A stretch of DNA of 64,000 nt, taken from NCBI GenBank assembly GCA_951801675.1, contig CATONX010000002.1:1-64000 (forward strand), read 5' to 3'. Positions within the stretch are counted from its first letter, which is position 1. Each line of letters starts with the position of its first letter. This document shows, piece after piece, positions 25,601 to 34,894 of this stretch. This DNA is from an uncultured Eubacteriales bacterium. Lineage in GTDB: Bacteria; Bacillota; Clostridia; Oscillospirales; Acutalibacteraceae. The notes below the pieces were generated by a model that was not told the DNA's origin, made no database searches, and saw only the letters and a program-made list of their open reading frames with translations. The position numbers and the translations under genes are program-made.

Positions 25601-26542
25601 ATGGAAAAAATTGCGTCCGATTTGACGAAGCTCATCGGGAACACTCCTTTGCTGGAGCTGTCCCGGTATGGAGCCGCGGTGCAGGCAGGCGCCAGGCTTT
25701 TGGCTAAGCTTGAGTGCTTCAACCCCTGTTCCTCGGCCAAGGACCGGGTGGGCTATGCCATGATTGAGGAAGCACAGCGACAGGGCCTGCTCAAACCCGG
25801 CAGCGTCATCATCGAGCCCACCTCCGGCAACACCGGGGTAGGGCTTGCCTTTGTGGCAGCCATCAAGGGATATCCCCTGATCCTCACCATGCCCGAAACC
25901 ATGTCCCACGAACGCATGGCGCTTCTGGCGGCGCTGGGGGCTAGACTGGTGCTTACCCCGGGAGAGAAGGGAATGAGCGGGTCCATCGAAAAGGCCAGGG
26001 AGCTGGCGAAGGAATATGAGTCGGCCTTCCTTCCCATGCAGTTCGATAACTCAGCCAATCCCGCCGCCCACAAGGCTACCACCGGCCCGGAAATCTGGCG
26101 GGATACCGACGGGAAGGTGGACCTGTTTGTCGCGGGAGTGGGGACCGGCGGCACTCTCACCGGCGTGGGCCAATTCCTGCGCGAGCAAAACCCGGCGGTA
26201 ACGCTCGTAGCGGTGGAGCCGGCCGGATCCCCGGTCCTCTCCGGCGGGAAGGCGGGCCCCCACGGCTTGCAGGGAATCGGCGCAGGTTTCGTACCCAAGG
26301 TGCTCGACACCTCCCTGATCGATGAGACAATCCGGGTGACCGATGAGGAAGCTTATGCCGCCAGCCGGACATTGGCGAAGACGGAAGGGCTTTTGTGCGG
26401 CATTTCCTCCGGCGCGGCGCTTCACGCGGCGGCAGAGCTTTCCCGCCGTGCGCAAAACGCGGGAAAGACCATCGTGGTGCTGCTGCCGGATACGGGCGAG
26501 CGGTACCTATCCACCCCGCTGTTCGAAGAAGAACGCGGATAA
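25601..26542 (+). CDS. cysK: Cysteine synthase A (O-acetylserine sulfhydrylase)
   Basis: 313 residues, standard length. PLP-dependent fold type II: the cofactor lysine is in [13 protein letters not shown], the substrate loop is [12 protein letters not shown], the phosphate-binding glycine loop is [14 protein letters not shown], and the end reads [14 protein letters not shown] ... [17 protein letters not shown]. It forms cysteine from O-acetylserine and sulfide in the cytosol. It is monocistronic: its own promoter upstream and a long bidirectional terminator directly after. No T-box was recognised upstream. Confidence 0.95.
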   Translation: MEKIASDLTKLIGNTPLLELSRYGAAVQAGARLLAKLECFNPCSSAKDRVGYAMIEEAQRQGLLKPGSVIIEPTSGNTGVGLAFVAAIKGYPLILTMPETMSHERMALLAALGARLVLTPGEKGMSGSIEKARELAKEYESAFLPMQFDNSANPAAHKATTGPEIWRDTDGKVDLFVAGVGTGGTLTGVGQFLREQNPAVTLVAVEPAGSPVLSGGKAGPHGLQGIGAGFVPKVLDTSLIDETIRVTDEEAYAASRTLAKTEGLLCGISSGAALHAAAELSRRAQNAGKTIVVLLPDTGERYLSTPLFEEERG

Positions 26543-26586
26543 AGTAAGCGGAAGGCCCGCGGTACCACGGGCCTTCCGCTTACTTT
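26543..26586. terminator. Bidirectional terminator after cysK
   Basis: Very strong stem AAAGTAAGCGGAAGGCCCG / CGGGCCTTCCGCTTACTTT; it may also end leftward transcription from 26792. Confidence 0.9.
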
Positions 26587-26791
26587 TGTGCAGCCGCAAA
26601 GAAAGAGCCGCACGGCGAGCAGGTTTCTTTGAAGAGGCGCTGCCTTTCTTACGGGAAAGAGGAAGCCCCCTATTTTCTGCTTTTGTATGCCTTGGGATTC
26701 AAAAAAGACGCGTAAGAGCTTAGAAATAGGAAGAGTGGTTTTCATGGAAAGCTCGTTTACAGCGCCCGCCCTCTGGGCGAAGAGACAGAGC

Positions 26792-28570
26792 TCAATAAAT
26801 CCCGTAAAGGATGACCCGCAGCGATTTATTTGCGGAATGATACCAGCCGTTTCTGGAATAGGGATCCGTGAGCGCGTCCCCGTACCGGCGGTAGCCGGGC
26901 GGGTTAAAAAATTCCGAAAAGAGCGCGTCGCTTGCAAAAGAAACGTAAATATAGTCCCGCCCGGAAGCCTTTGCATTTGCCAGGGCCTGATGCCCACGGG
27001 CCAGAAACGTGGAGGAATCGGACACCACCACGTCAAACACGCGCTGCTTGATGGAATTGTCTCCGCTTTCAGGCAGATAGGGGAACACCTGCTCGCTGAT
27101 CGCCTCATAAATGGTGAGCGCTTCGTCGGTAGTCAGGCAGAAGTATTCCCTCGCCGTATATCCATTTGTCGGCAGCCCTTCTTTTTGAAGCCATTCCTGC
27201 AGGTCTTGCCTGTCCACTGCCCCGGAGGATGCGTCCATGTGGTAATACTGGCCGTCGAGCTTTGCCATGTTCCAAACGTGGCCGGCCTCTTCGCCCACGT
27301 CCTCCCCATCGTAATACACCTTGAAGCACTCGATGCCGTTCATCTGCAAAAGAAGCTGCATGGCGGAGGCAAATCCGTCGCAGTTGGTCTTGTTCCGAAG
27401 CAGGGCGGCGTTTAACGTATAATGCTCCGGGTCTGAGGAAAAGTCGTTTCCATATTCGCCGAATTCCTGATAGGTCACGTGGGTGACCAAATAGTCGTAC
27501 AGGTACGCCGCCTTCTCAAACTCCGTTTCAAAGGAAGGCATCTCTTCCACGATGGCCTGGGCCACCGGAATGGATTCCCTGTTTTTGCGGACAGGCCCCA
27601 TCTCAATTTCAGATAGAGCGATTACCGTCCAGTCCATCGAGGGAATCTCAATGGAAACCCCGTCGGCAATCTCCAGAGAATGCGCGCGGACTTGCGAGTC
27701 GATGCTGGAGTAGGAGGCGGTGGAGGAGGGGAATTGGGGATAGTCTGCCTTCATCAGGTTTAAAGCAAGATCTACTTCCTCAATGGTGTAGCTGCCCTTT
27801 AGGTCCAGTACCGATTTCCCCTGTTCAAAGGTGCATCGCAGCGCGTCGTACAATACCCCCATCCGTTCGTCCAACTGGGGGCGGTAATAGGGGGTGATGT
27901 ACGCGTCGAAGGGTCCGGTATGCGCGGCCACCTCTTCCTTGGTCAAAAGCTGTCCGTCCACCGCGGCGGCCGCGTTCTGCCCCTCGCAGATGCACTGGTA
28001 AGCTTGTGCAAGTACCTGAGGGTCTTTTGCCAGATCGGGATGGGACGAAATCTCCTCCCGTGCCGCCTGCAAAATAAAAACCGAATCCGTTATCTCGTCG
28101 AGAGCGGTTTGAGATACGTGCAGGATGGTGACCTCCGGAGAAAGAAAGCGCGGCGCCGGTATGCGAATAGGGCCCGCTATCCGAAGCCATACCACTGGCA
28201 GTTCCCCTGGAGATACCGCAACATTGTCCACGGCGGGCCCCAGATGGGGATAGTCCTCCGCCAGCGCCGTGCAGGCCGCTTGCACCTGCTCAAAGGTGTA
28301 GGTACCCGGCAGGGTTATCTCTTCTTCCTGATGCTCGAGCCCGTAATACAGCGCCTGATACAGGCGGTCCGGCTCGCGGCTGGCGTCCAGCACCTGGGGA
28401 AACGCACCCTCATAGGAAGAAAGCTGTGATGAAGAAAGAACCCCGCCGTCCAGAAAGACGCAGTTTTGCACGTAAAAACTTAACCCTGTAAGACCCGCGC
28501 CTATCGCCAAAAGCGGCAGGATCACCAACAGGGCGATGCGAAGCTTCAAGTGTCCAGTTTTCTCTTTCAT
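26792..28570 (-). CDS. Membrane-anchored extracellular protein with transglutaminase-like domain
   Basis: 592 residues with GGAGGAGGG before the ATG. One N-terminal membrane helix (LRIALLVILPLLAIGAGLTGLSFYV) anchors an extracellular part. Two related segments of about 100 residues follow (LYQALYYGLEHQ...TYTFEQVQAACTALAEDYPHL, then LYDALRCTFEQG...SYTIEEVDLALNLMKADYPQF), an internal duplication. Residues about 370-470 form a transglutaminase-like papain fold with the triad Cys in TNCDGFASAMQLLL, His in GHVWNMAKLDG and Asp in YYHMDASSG. Such proteins are usually peptidases or crosslinkers of surface proteins, but no substrate can be named. No operon partners. Confidence 0.8.
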   Translation of the reverse strand: MKEKTGHLKLRIALLVILPLLAIGAGLTGLSFYVQNCVFLDGGVLSSSQLSSYEGAFPQVLDASREPDRLYQALYYGLEHQEEEITLPGTYTFEQVQAACTALAEDYPHLGPAVDNVAVSPGELPVVWLRIAGPIRIPAPRFLSPEVTILHVSQTALDEITDSVFILQAAREEISSHPDLAKDPQVLAQAYQCICEGQNAAAAVDGQLLTKEEVAAHTGPFDAYITPYYRPQLDERMGVLYDALRCTFEQGKSVLDLKGSYTIEEVDLALNLMKADYPQFPSSTASYSSIDSQVRAHSLEIADGVSIEIPSMDWTVIALSEIEMGPVRKNRESIPVAQAIVEEMPSFETEFEKAAYLYDYLVTHVTYQEFGEYGNDFSSDPEHYTLNAALLRNKTNCDGFASAMQLLLQMNGIECFKVYYDGEDVGEEAGHVWNMAKLDGQYYHMDASSGAVDRQDLQEWLQKEGLPTNGYTAREYFCLTTDEALTIYEAISEQVFPYLPESGDNSIKQRVFDVVVSDSSTFLARGHQALANAKASGRDYIYVSFASDALFSEFFNPPGYRRYGDALTDPYSRNGWYHSANKSLRVILYGIY

Positions 28571-28955
28571 TTTGTTCCCTCCTCCAAATCCCGTTTATTA
28601 TATCATATTTTTCAAATCCGTTCGAGCCTTATTGAAAAAGAATAAAGGCAGCCTGGATCGGCCTCCTTTTTCACCTGGTCAGCTTTGGCTGCCTGGCAGA
28701 GGGAAGAAAAGGCCAACCCAAGCCGGCCTTTTGTTTGGCCGGGAAAAACGATTGCGTGCGAACGGACGCAAACCGGCAGGAATTGATTTTCGGCCGGCAA
28801 TCGCTTTTCCATCACGCAATCTGGGGCGAGACGCGGGAAAGGTATGAAAGGTTCTAGTTGCGTCCCCTAAGAAAACGCAGGCAAAGGGGCTTTTGCTGCA
28901 CCGCCGCATCACAGAACGTATAGAAAGGACTCTGCCGGTTTGCTAGCCTTATACG
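28571..28955. other. Gene-free region with several stems
   Basis: Stems seen on the plus strand: AGGCAGCC / GGCTGCCT (28646-28653, 28687-28694), AAAAGGCC / GGCCTTTT (28707-28714, 28725-28732) and CGATTGC / GCAATCG (28749-28755, 28797-28803). It could hold a small RNA or be decayed sequence. The short ORFs here have no homology that I recognise. Confidence 0.3.
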
Positions 28956-28996
28956 CAAAGAAGGTGAAAGCCGATTGCCGCTTTCACCTTCTTTGT
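28956..28996 (-). terminator. Terminator of the VOC gene
   Basis: Stem CAAAGAAGGTGAAAGC / GCTTTCACCTTCTTTG with an 8-nt loop, about 85 bp past the stop. Confidence 0.8.
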
Positions 28997-29079
28997 GTGT
29001 TTAAAAACAAAGATAGAGGACTCTGTCAAGCTGGATAAAGACACGGTTTTCATGGTTATCTGCTGTGATTCTGGTCTTA

Positions 29080-29505
29080 TTATAACAGGGCAAAATGAGC
29101 GCTTTCGAATACGGATTTCATTTCACACAGGCAGAAAGGGTGCCCGGCAGGGTCCAGCATTACTCTCCAGTCCTCTGAAAATTGTTTTTCTGCGACGGTT
29201 GCTCCACAATGGATCGCATGCAGAACGGCATCTTCCAGATGATTTACCGCAAAGTCCAAATGCGCCATTTGCTGCTGCGCTCCGGGCTCCTCCGGCCAGA
29301 CGGGCGGTTCATACGCCGGGTTGCGCTGAAAGGTGATGCCCGGATAAGCGCCCTGACCTGTTCCCGGAGCGCCTACGCACGCAAATTCCTCATTATAAAA
29401 CGGAATTTCCCAGTCGAGCAGATGGGCATAGAAGGTTGCCAACTGGTAGGGGTCTGTGCAATCCAAGGTGAAGGAGTACATTTTGATTTTTGGGTTCCTA
29501 TCCAT
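29080..29505 (-). CDS. VOC (glyoxalase/bleomycin-resistance fold) protein
   Basis: 141 residues in two beta-alpha-beta-beta-beta units: KMYSFTLDCTDPYQLATFYAHLLDWEI at the N terminus and HLDFAVNHLEDAVLHAIHCGATV ... VMLDPAGHPFCLCE at the C terminus. It resembles the Glyoxalase_6-type single-domain group. The DPAGHPFCL end is characteristic of the family, and metal ligands may include His and Glu there. Substrate unknown; such proteins range from dioxygenases to antibiotic-binding proteins. Single gene, GGAGG before the start, own terminator. Confidence 0.85.
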   Translation of the reverse strand: MDRNPKIKMYSFTLDCTDPYQLATFYAHLLDWEIPFYNEEFACVGAPGTGQGAYPGITFQRNPAYEPPVWPEEPGAQQQMAHLDFAVNHLEDAVLHAIHCGATVAEKQFSEDWRVMLDPAGHPFCLCEMKSVFESAHFALL

Positions 29506-29646
29506 TCTACTGTGACCTCCTTACAGCAATCCAATGCGATCCACGACGTTCGTACAATCTGTTTTTCCGTAAGAGGAAGCCAATCCCCTCGCTTGTCGAG
29601 AATCCCCTGCCCAAAAGACGGGGGACAGGGAAAGCGCCAACCCGGC

Positions 29647-30594
29647 TTATTTTTTCAAGAACTGCTCGACAAAATACTTGGGCCGCTGCTTGACCTCACT
29701 GTATATCCGACCGATGTATTCCCCAATAACTCCCAAGCACAGAAGCTGGATACCTCCCAACAGCCAGATGGATACCACGATGGCCGTCCAACCAGACACC
29801 GCCGCGCCACACAGCTTGCTGATGAGCGCGTAAAACAGGGCAATGATGCTGAAAAAGGCGATCAGAAAGCCCAGGGAGGAAATGATGCGGATGGGCTTGA
29901 TGGAAAAGGAAAGAATCCCGTCCGCCGCCAGCGACAGCATTTTGGAAAGCGGGTATTTGGACTTGCCGGCAAGCCGCTCATGCCGCTCGTAATAGACCAC
30001 TGCGCTTTTGTATCCGATCAAGGGGACGATTCCCCGCAAGAAGAGATTGACCTCCTTGTATTCCGACAGGGCTTCCAGCGCCCGGCGGGACATCAGCCGG
30101 TAATCCGCATGGTTGTAGAGCACCTCTACGCCCATCAAGTTTAAAAACTTGTAAAACAGCTGGGCAGACCCCCGTTTGAAGCGGGTATCGGTTTCCCGGC
30201 TTTTGCGCACGCCGTAGACGATGTCGCACCCGTCCTGGTAATTTTCTAGAAATTCGTCGAATACCTCGATGTCGTCCTGCAAATCCGCATCCAGGGAAAT
30301 CGCGCAGTCGCAAAGCTCCCGGGCCGCCATCAGCCCCGCCAGCAGGGCGTACTGATGGCCTCGGTTGCGGGAGAGTTTTAGTCCGCAAACATAGGGAGTG
30401 GACGCGTGCAGCCCGGCGATCAGCTCCCAGGTTTTATCCTTGCTGCCGTCGTCCACAAACAAAATCCGGCTTTCTTCACTGGCAAGCTCTTTTTCCATCA
30501 AACCTTCCAGCTTGGCAATCAGCCGTTTGGACGCTTCAGGCAGCACTTCTTCTTCGTTGTAACAGGGAACGACCAAGTAAACCACAGCCGCCAT
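29647..30594 (-). CDS. GT2 glycosyltransferase, CsbB/GtrB/DPM1-like
   Basis: 315 residues. A cytosolic GT-A domain comes first: VVPCYNEEEVLPEASKRL, ILFVDDGSKDKTW, the metal-binding CAISLDADLQDDIEV, and YNHADYRLMSRRAL. Two C-terminal membrane helices follow (ISSLGFLIAFFSIIALFYALI and WTAIVVSIWLLGGIQLLCLGVIGEYIG), and the end RIYSEVKQRPKYFVEQF is typical. Members transfer a sugar from a nucleotide donor to undecaprenyl phosphate. It starts 6 bp after the YfhO-like gene, an arrangement also known for Bacillus csbB-yfhO, where the pair decorates lipoteichoic acid. The sugar and acceptor here are unknown. Confidence 0.9.
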   Translation of the reverse strand: MAAVVYLVVPCYNEEEVLPEASKRLIAKLEGLMEKELASEESRILFVDDGSKDKTWELIAGLHASTPYVCGLKLSRNRGHQYALLAGLMAARELCDCAISLDADLQDDIEVFDEFLENYQDGCDIVYGVRKSRETDTRFKRGSAQLFYKFLNLMGVEVLYNHADYRLMSRRALEALSEYKEVNLFLRGIVPLIGYKSAVVYYERHERLAGKSKYPLSKMLSLAADGILSFSIKPIRIISSLGFLIAFFSIIALFYALISKLCGAAVSGWTAIVVSIWLLGGIQLLCLGVIGEYIGRIYSEVKQRPKYFVEQFLKK

Positions 30595-30600
30595 GCCCGA

Positions 30601-33306
30601 TCACGCACCTTCCTTATCAGATGGGTTTTCTTTCTCTTCTTGGGGAGTGGCCGAATCCACGCCGGCACTGGCTTCAGGCGAGGCTCCCTTTTCCGGCAAA
30701 GCCTCGTTTTGGCTCTCCGGCTCTTCGTCTGAAGAAGGCGCATCCTCCGCCTGTGCGGCCAAGTCCACCAGTTCCTCTTCCAGGGAAGGGGACGGATCGT
30801 TTGGCTGCTCCTTGGCGCTGTCTTCCTCAATTTCCGGAAAGACGATGGAAACATCCTTGAGATAATAGTCGTACTGAATGCCATCGGCGCCTTCGCCGTT
30901 TACCGGTAGGTCGCTCAAATAATCGTCGGTCTCCTCGTCTTCCAGCTCGAGCAGGCGCCGGCGCTTGCGCCGGTCAAGAACGCCCATGCCGAAGAAGTAG
31001 AGAAGGAACACCACCACCGCGCCGCAGGTGACGGCAAGGCCGGGAATCAGGCCGGGAGTCATGTAATCAAACCGGATGGTGATGTTTTCCCCGGCCGGGC
31101 AGCGCACCGCCATAAAGCCGATGTTGGCCTTTTCGATCTGCACCGGTTTTCCGTTGACACTAGCCGTCCAGCCTTCCTCCCAGGGAACCGAGAAGAAGAC
31201 CAGGTTTTCTTTGTCCAGGTTGATGGTGGCGGTAAAGCCCCGGTTATCGTAGTCAAAGGTTTTGCAGGTGGTCTTGGCCCGGGCTGCGCAGTAGGTTTCC
31301 AGACCCGCGTCCGACATGGAGAGGGGAGAGGAAGCGTTATAATGGGTCAGAATGTCCTGGTTGCGGGCGACGCCGTCTTCTTCGAGCACCATAGTGGCAA
31401 GGAGTAGGCGCTGCTGGGCGGCGTCGGACCGGTTGGTAAACTCCTCCCGGGTGATATAACTGTCGTAGGTAAAGCCCATGGGGATATAATTGCGGTTTTC
31501 GTAAACGTAATACCCGTTTTCCTGATTGCGCAGGTCGTAATGGTAGTAGTCCTCGTCGTCGGGCCCCATTTCCTGGCGGTTAAACAGGTATTTCACCGAT
31601 AAAAAGCATCTTAGGTCGTAGTACCGTTTTTCCGGGCGGCTTCCCACGTCCCGGGTTACCCCTACCTCCGGGTAGAATTCCATGATGGAGGCGGGAACAA
31701 TGCTGTGGAAGGCCTGAATGGTGGGAATCTGCCAGAACATGGCCTGGTTGTCCATTCCCAGGTTCTTGCCGTCGAGCACGTCGATGCGGTAATTGTCCTC
31801 CCGGGGGATGGTGATGTCCTCTCCGCCGTTGAGGCTGTAGGGAATGATAAAGTCCCGGGAGTCGGCAAGATTCGTTTTCCCCAAAGAGAGCAGGTACACC
31901 GAGTAGATGACGGAGATGGCCACCACCGTGGCGGTCGCCGTGCGGCAGAAGCGTTTGGGATTCTTGCGAAAGCCGTGGACAATCAGCCCCAGAAGGACCA
32001 GGCTGACCACCGCGATGGCAACGTATACCCAGAACCGGTCGGGGTACTTCATCAAGCCGTAGGTCTGCTCCTCGCCCTTCTCCACCGAAGCGGGAAGAAA
32101 TCCGATGAGCAGGGCGATGGCGGCGGTAAACCCGGCGGTGATCTTGATGCCGGTGGAATAGTTTTTCAGGTTCTGCTCCATGGAAATGGCGGTGGCCAGC
32201 GCCATCATCAGCACCAGCATATAAAACCACCGGGCGTAATAGGAGCTGTTAAAGAGGAAGAAGGCACTGTTGAACAGCGGCACCAGCGCCATGATAAAGA
32301 GCGTGCCCAGAATGCGCTTGAGCCAGTGTCCCCGGTGGTAGGACATAAAGGTGAACACGCCGCACATGGAGAAGAGCGGCAGCCACGCCGCCACCGAGCC
32401 CCATTTTGCCTCCGATTCTGGGAAGAAGTTGGGGCGGGCGGGAATGTCCGGCGGGAAGAAGAAGGATTCGATGATAAGCCCGTACCGCTGCACCCAGCCG
32501 TAGAAAAGGGCGGAGAATCCGGTGAAATGCTGGTCGGTGCGGGGGTTGGAAAGCACCACCAGCACCGAAGGCAGCAGCAGCACCGCGCTGAGCGCCACGC
32601 CAAGCACCGCTTCGAACAGCAGCCAGAAGAACTTCTTTAGGTTGATGGACCAGTCCTTACTGGGCAGGCGCAGGAACCAATAGAGAATGACAAAGATCAC
32701 TTCGCCCGCGAAGAAGAAATAGTTGACAAAGCAGTTTAAGAACACGGCCAGGCAGAAAACGCCCCGCTTGCCGTTTTGCATGAATTCTTCCAGCCCGATG
32801 AGCAGGAGCGGGAAGAAGGCGATGGCCTCGTGAAAATGGTTAAAGAACACGTTATAAGTGGTAAAGCCGGAAAAGGCGTAGAGGAGCGCGCCGATGACGG
32901 CGTAATCCTTGTTGCGCACGAAGCGGGCGATGTAGGCGTAAGAGGTCAGGGCGGCCACCGCTGTTTTGAGGACCAGCAGCGGCGCCATCAGATAGGGGAC
33001 CACCTCGCTGGGGAAGGGAAGGGTCAGCCAAAAGAAGGGGCTGCCCAGGTTATAGAAGCTGTAGGAGCCGATGAAGTTGGCCCCCAGGTCGGTGGTGGAG
33101 CTCCAGAAAATGTTCCCTTCCCGGATGGCGTCGTGGGTCATCTGGTAGAAGGGGATTTGCTGAACGTTAAAGTCCCCGTAGTAAATGAAATACCCCTGGT
33201 CGATGAGAACAAACGGCAGAAAAATCACGGCCGCCGTCCCCAGTGCAATCAGAAAGACCCGCAGGTACCGGTTTGGCTCTTTGACAAGAGGGGAACCCTG
33301 CTGCAT
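30601..33306 (-). CDS. YfhO-family polytopic membrane glycosyltransferase (GT-C type)
   Basis: 901 residues from the ATG at 33306, which has GGGAGGT upstream; the track start adds 43 residues upstream of that site and inside the promoter. About 13 membrane helices span residues 15-500. An early loop carries the family pattern FIYYGDFNVQQIPFYQMTHDAIREG with the acidic residue expected of GT-C enzymes, then DLGANFIGSYSFYNLGSPFFWL. An extracellular domain (about 520-755) and a last helix (LIPGLAVTCGAVVVFLLYFF) follow. The final 110 residues are a highly acidic Ser/Glu/Pro-rich cytosolic tail, an unusual extension. It should use the undecaprenyl-linked sugar made by the adjacent GT2 enzyme to modify a cell-wall polymer. 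Confidence 0.88.
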   Translation of the reverse strand: MQQGSPLVKEPNRYLRVFLIALGTAAVIFLPFVLIDQGYFIYYGDFNVQQIPFYQMTHDAIREGNIFWSSTTDLGANFIGSYSFYNLGSPFFWLTLPFPSEVVPYLMAPLLVLKTAVAALTSYAYIARFVRNKDYAVIGALLYAFSGFTTYNVFFNHFHEAIAFFPLLLIGLEEFMQNGKRGVFCLAVFLNCFVNYFFFAGEVIFVILYWFLRLPSKDWSINLKKFFWLLFEAVLGVALSAVLLLPSVLVVLSNPRTDQHFTGFSALFYGWVQRYGLIIESFFFPPDIPARPNFFPESEAKWGSVAAWLPLFSMCGVFTFMSYHRGHWLKRILGTLFIMALVPLFNSAFFLFNSSYYARWFYMLVLMMALATAISMEQNLKNYSTGIKITAGFTAAIALLIGFLPASVEKGEEQTYGLMKYPDRFWVYVAIAVVSLVLLGLIVHGFRKNPKRFCRTATATVVAISVIYSVYLLSLGKTNLADSRDFIIPYSLNGGEDITIPREDNYRIDVLDGKNLGMDNQAMFWQIPTIQAFHSIVPASIMEFYPEVGVTRDVGSRPEKRYYDLRCFLSVKYLFNRQEMGPDDEDYYHYDLRNQENGYYVYENRNYIPMGFTYDSYITREEFTNRSDAAQQRLLLATMVLEEDGVARNQDILTHYNASSPLSMSDAGLETYCAARAKTTCKTFDYDNRGFTATINLDKENLVFFSVPWEEGWTASVNGKPVQIEKANIGFMAVRCPAGENITIRFDYMTPGLIPGLAVTCGAVVVFLLYFFGMGVLDRRKRRRLLELEDEETDDYLSDLPVNGEGADGIQYDYYLKDVSIVFPEIEEDSAKEQPNDPSPSLEEELVDLAAQAEDAPSSDEEPESQNEALPEKGASPEASAGVDSATPQEEKENPSDKEGA

Positions 33307-33406
33307 GGTGGTTGACCTCCCTATCCGAACAAAATTTTCCGCAAAATCAGGCGGTATCTGGATAAGAATTGGCAATTTGCCTAAAATTCTTGGTACGATT
33401 GTCCCT

Positions 33407-33435
33407 ATTATACCATGACACACGAAACCCGGCAA
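33407..33435 (-). promoter_or_regulatory. Promoter of the yfhO-like/GT2 operon
   Basis: On the minus strand TTGCCG, 17 bp, TATAAT; the leader is about 95 nt. Confidence 0.6.
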
Positions 33436-33475
33436 TTCTTTTTAGCCGGGCAGCAGCAGAAAGACCCGGATCCGT

Positions 33476-33504
33476 TTGCTTTTTTCGCAGGGATGTGGTA
33501 AAGT
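33476..33504 (+). promoter_or_regulatory. Promoter of the DUF2284 gene
   Basis: TTGCTT (33476-33481), 17 bp, TAAAGT (33499-33504); about 80 nt upstream of the start codon. Confidence 0.45.
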
Positions 33505-33587
33505 GGTGCCGAAAATCCTATGGACCAGGATACCAGAGCGCGGCTGAAAAACCTGCCGAAATGGGCACAGAGAGAGGGAAAAGGCGG

Positions 33588-34130
33588 ATGGACGAACAAG
33601 GGCTTTGCAAAAAGGCGATGGAGCTGGGCGCCACCGGCGCAGGCGTTGTTTCCTTGGCGGACGTAACGCCGGACCCGCAGTTTCGCGACCTGTGCGCTCT
33701 CAACTACTGCGGCCGGTACGGCAAAAGCTGGACCTGCCCGCCTGGCTGCGGTTCTTTGGACCAGTGTGCCGCGCGCCTGCGGGAGTATGCCCGGGCGGTG
33801 GTAGTGCAGCTCATCCACCCGCTGGAGGACAGCCTAGATGTAGACGGCATGAATGAGGGCCAGCAGGCTTTCGATGGGCTGATGCAGCGCATGCAAAAGC
33901 TCGCGGAGAAGGAATGCCCCGGCGCGCTGCTGCTGGGAGCGGGATCGTGTACTTTGTGCAAGACCTGCACCTATCCCCATTCTCCCTGCCGGTATCCGCA
34001 GCTTGCCATTCCTTCGGTGGAAAGCTACGGCCTGGACGTGCAGGCGCTGACCGCACAAGCGGGGCTGCCCTGTTCCTGGAGTGAGCCGAAGGTGTACTTC
34101 TGCGGCCTGATTTGCCTCAGGGAGGAGTAG
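33588..34130 (+). CDS. DUF2284-type cysteine-rich metal-binding protein
   Basis: 180 residues from the ATG at 33588 (GAGGGAAAAGGCGG upstream); the track ORF starts 73 codons too early. Eleven or more cysteines are clustered: CGRYGKSWTCPPGCGSLDQC near residue 45-65 and GAGSCTLCKTCTYPHSPCRYP near residue 120-140. The last motif resembles iron-sulfur cluster ligands. This is the pattern of the DUF2284 (predicted metal-binding) family, whose biochemical function is not established. Cytosolic. It stands alone upstream of the 5S rRNA gene. Confidence 0.85.
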   Translation: MDEQGLCKKAMELGATGAGVVSLADVTPDPQFRDLCALNYCGRYGKSWTCPPGCGSLDQCAARLREYARAVVVQLIHPLEDSLDVDGMNEGQQAFDGLMQRMQKLAEKECPGALLLGAGSCTLCKTCTYPHSPCRYPQLAIPSVESYGLDVQALTAQAGLPCSWSEPKVYFCGLICLREE

Positions 34131-34241
34131 GTGGGCAGAAAAGAGCGGCGGGAAGCAGCTTTGGCGCGCTCGTATGGCCATAGGGACGCAGTGGCACAAG
34201 GACGAAAGAGAAAAAATCGGAAACTTTTTTGAAAAAAAGGC

Positions 34242-34270
34242 TTGCAATTTGGAAAAGCCTGTGGTATATT
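34242..34270 (+). promoter_or_regulatory. Promoter of the 5S rRNA gene
   Basis: TTGCAA, 17 bp, TATATT, preceded by A/T tracts (ACTTTTTTGAAAAAAAGG) that could serve as an UP element. Confidence 0.8.
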
Positions 34271-34306
34271 AATATGCGTCGCCTCTGATAAGAGAAACGA
34301 CACATC

Positions 34307-34424
<118 letters not shown>

Positions 34425-34428
34425 CAAT

Positions 34429-34461
34429 AAAAAGCCTCATCCGAAAGGATGAGGCTTTTTT
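34429..34461 (+). terminator. Terminator of 5S rRNA
   Basis: Stem AAAAGCCTCATCC / GGATGAGGCTTTT with GAAA loop and T run. Confidence 0.92.
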
Positions 34462-34894
34462 CGTCTTTCGTAAAAGAAGTTCCGGCTTTGGCAGTGGTTC
34501 GAGAAAAACGTTCGCTTTGACCGAAAAAAGGATTCAAGCGAAACAGACAGCCAAGAAAAGAGCAGAGAAATGAATCCCTCATCCCTCCGCAGGCCGTTGC
34601 AACGGCGGCAGGCGCACCATGCAAAAGAATGAAAGGCCGGCTGCGCTGATGGTGATGATCGTCCGGCAAAAATGCGTGCCTGTGTAGGGCGAAGCGTTTG
34701 CGACCCGGCGTGGAATGAAAGGGGACGGCGGGCTTTTGTGCCCGCGAAGCCGCAAGGATGTTCGCAAAGCCGCGCGCAGAGAGGGACAGAGAAGAATCCG
34801 GAACGATACGGGCGGTATCTGGCCCTAGATCGAAGAAATCCCCTGGTACGCAGAAGAAAACCGGGTATCCTAGAAAAGACAGGAGGAGAGGACT
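34462..34894. other. Gene-free spacer before the asparaginase gene
   Basis: 433 bp. ORFs on both strands (for example 34424..34903) have no ribosome site, begin or end inside the 5S terminator, and show no recognisable protein. Nothing else was seen. Confidence 0.4.

Noticed and set aside
28679-28912. 77-residue minus-strand ORF in the gene-free region
   Set aside because: Arg-rich low-complexity translation and no ribosome site.
28571-28955. 6S RNA, RNase P RNA, SRP RNA or tmRNA
   Set aside because: Signature sequences of these RNAs were not found; the stems seen do not form a recognisable consensus.
31705-32640. 311-residue plus-strand ORF inside the yfhO-like gene
   Set aside because: Antisense of a membrane-protein gene; highly polar, repetitive composition, no motif.
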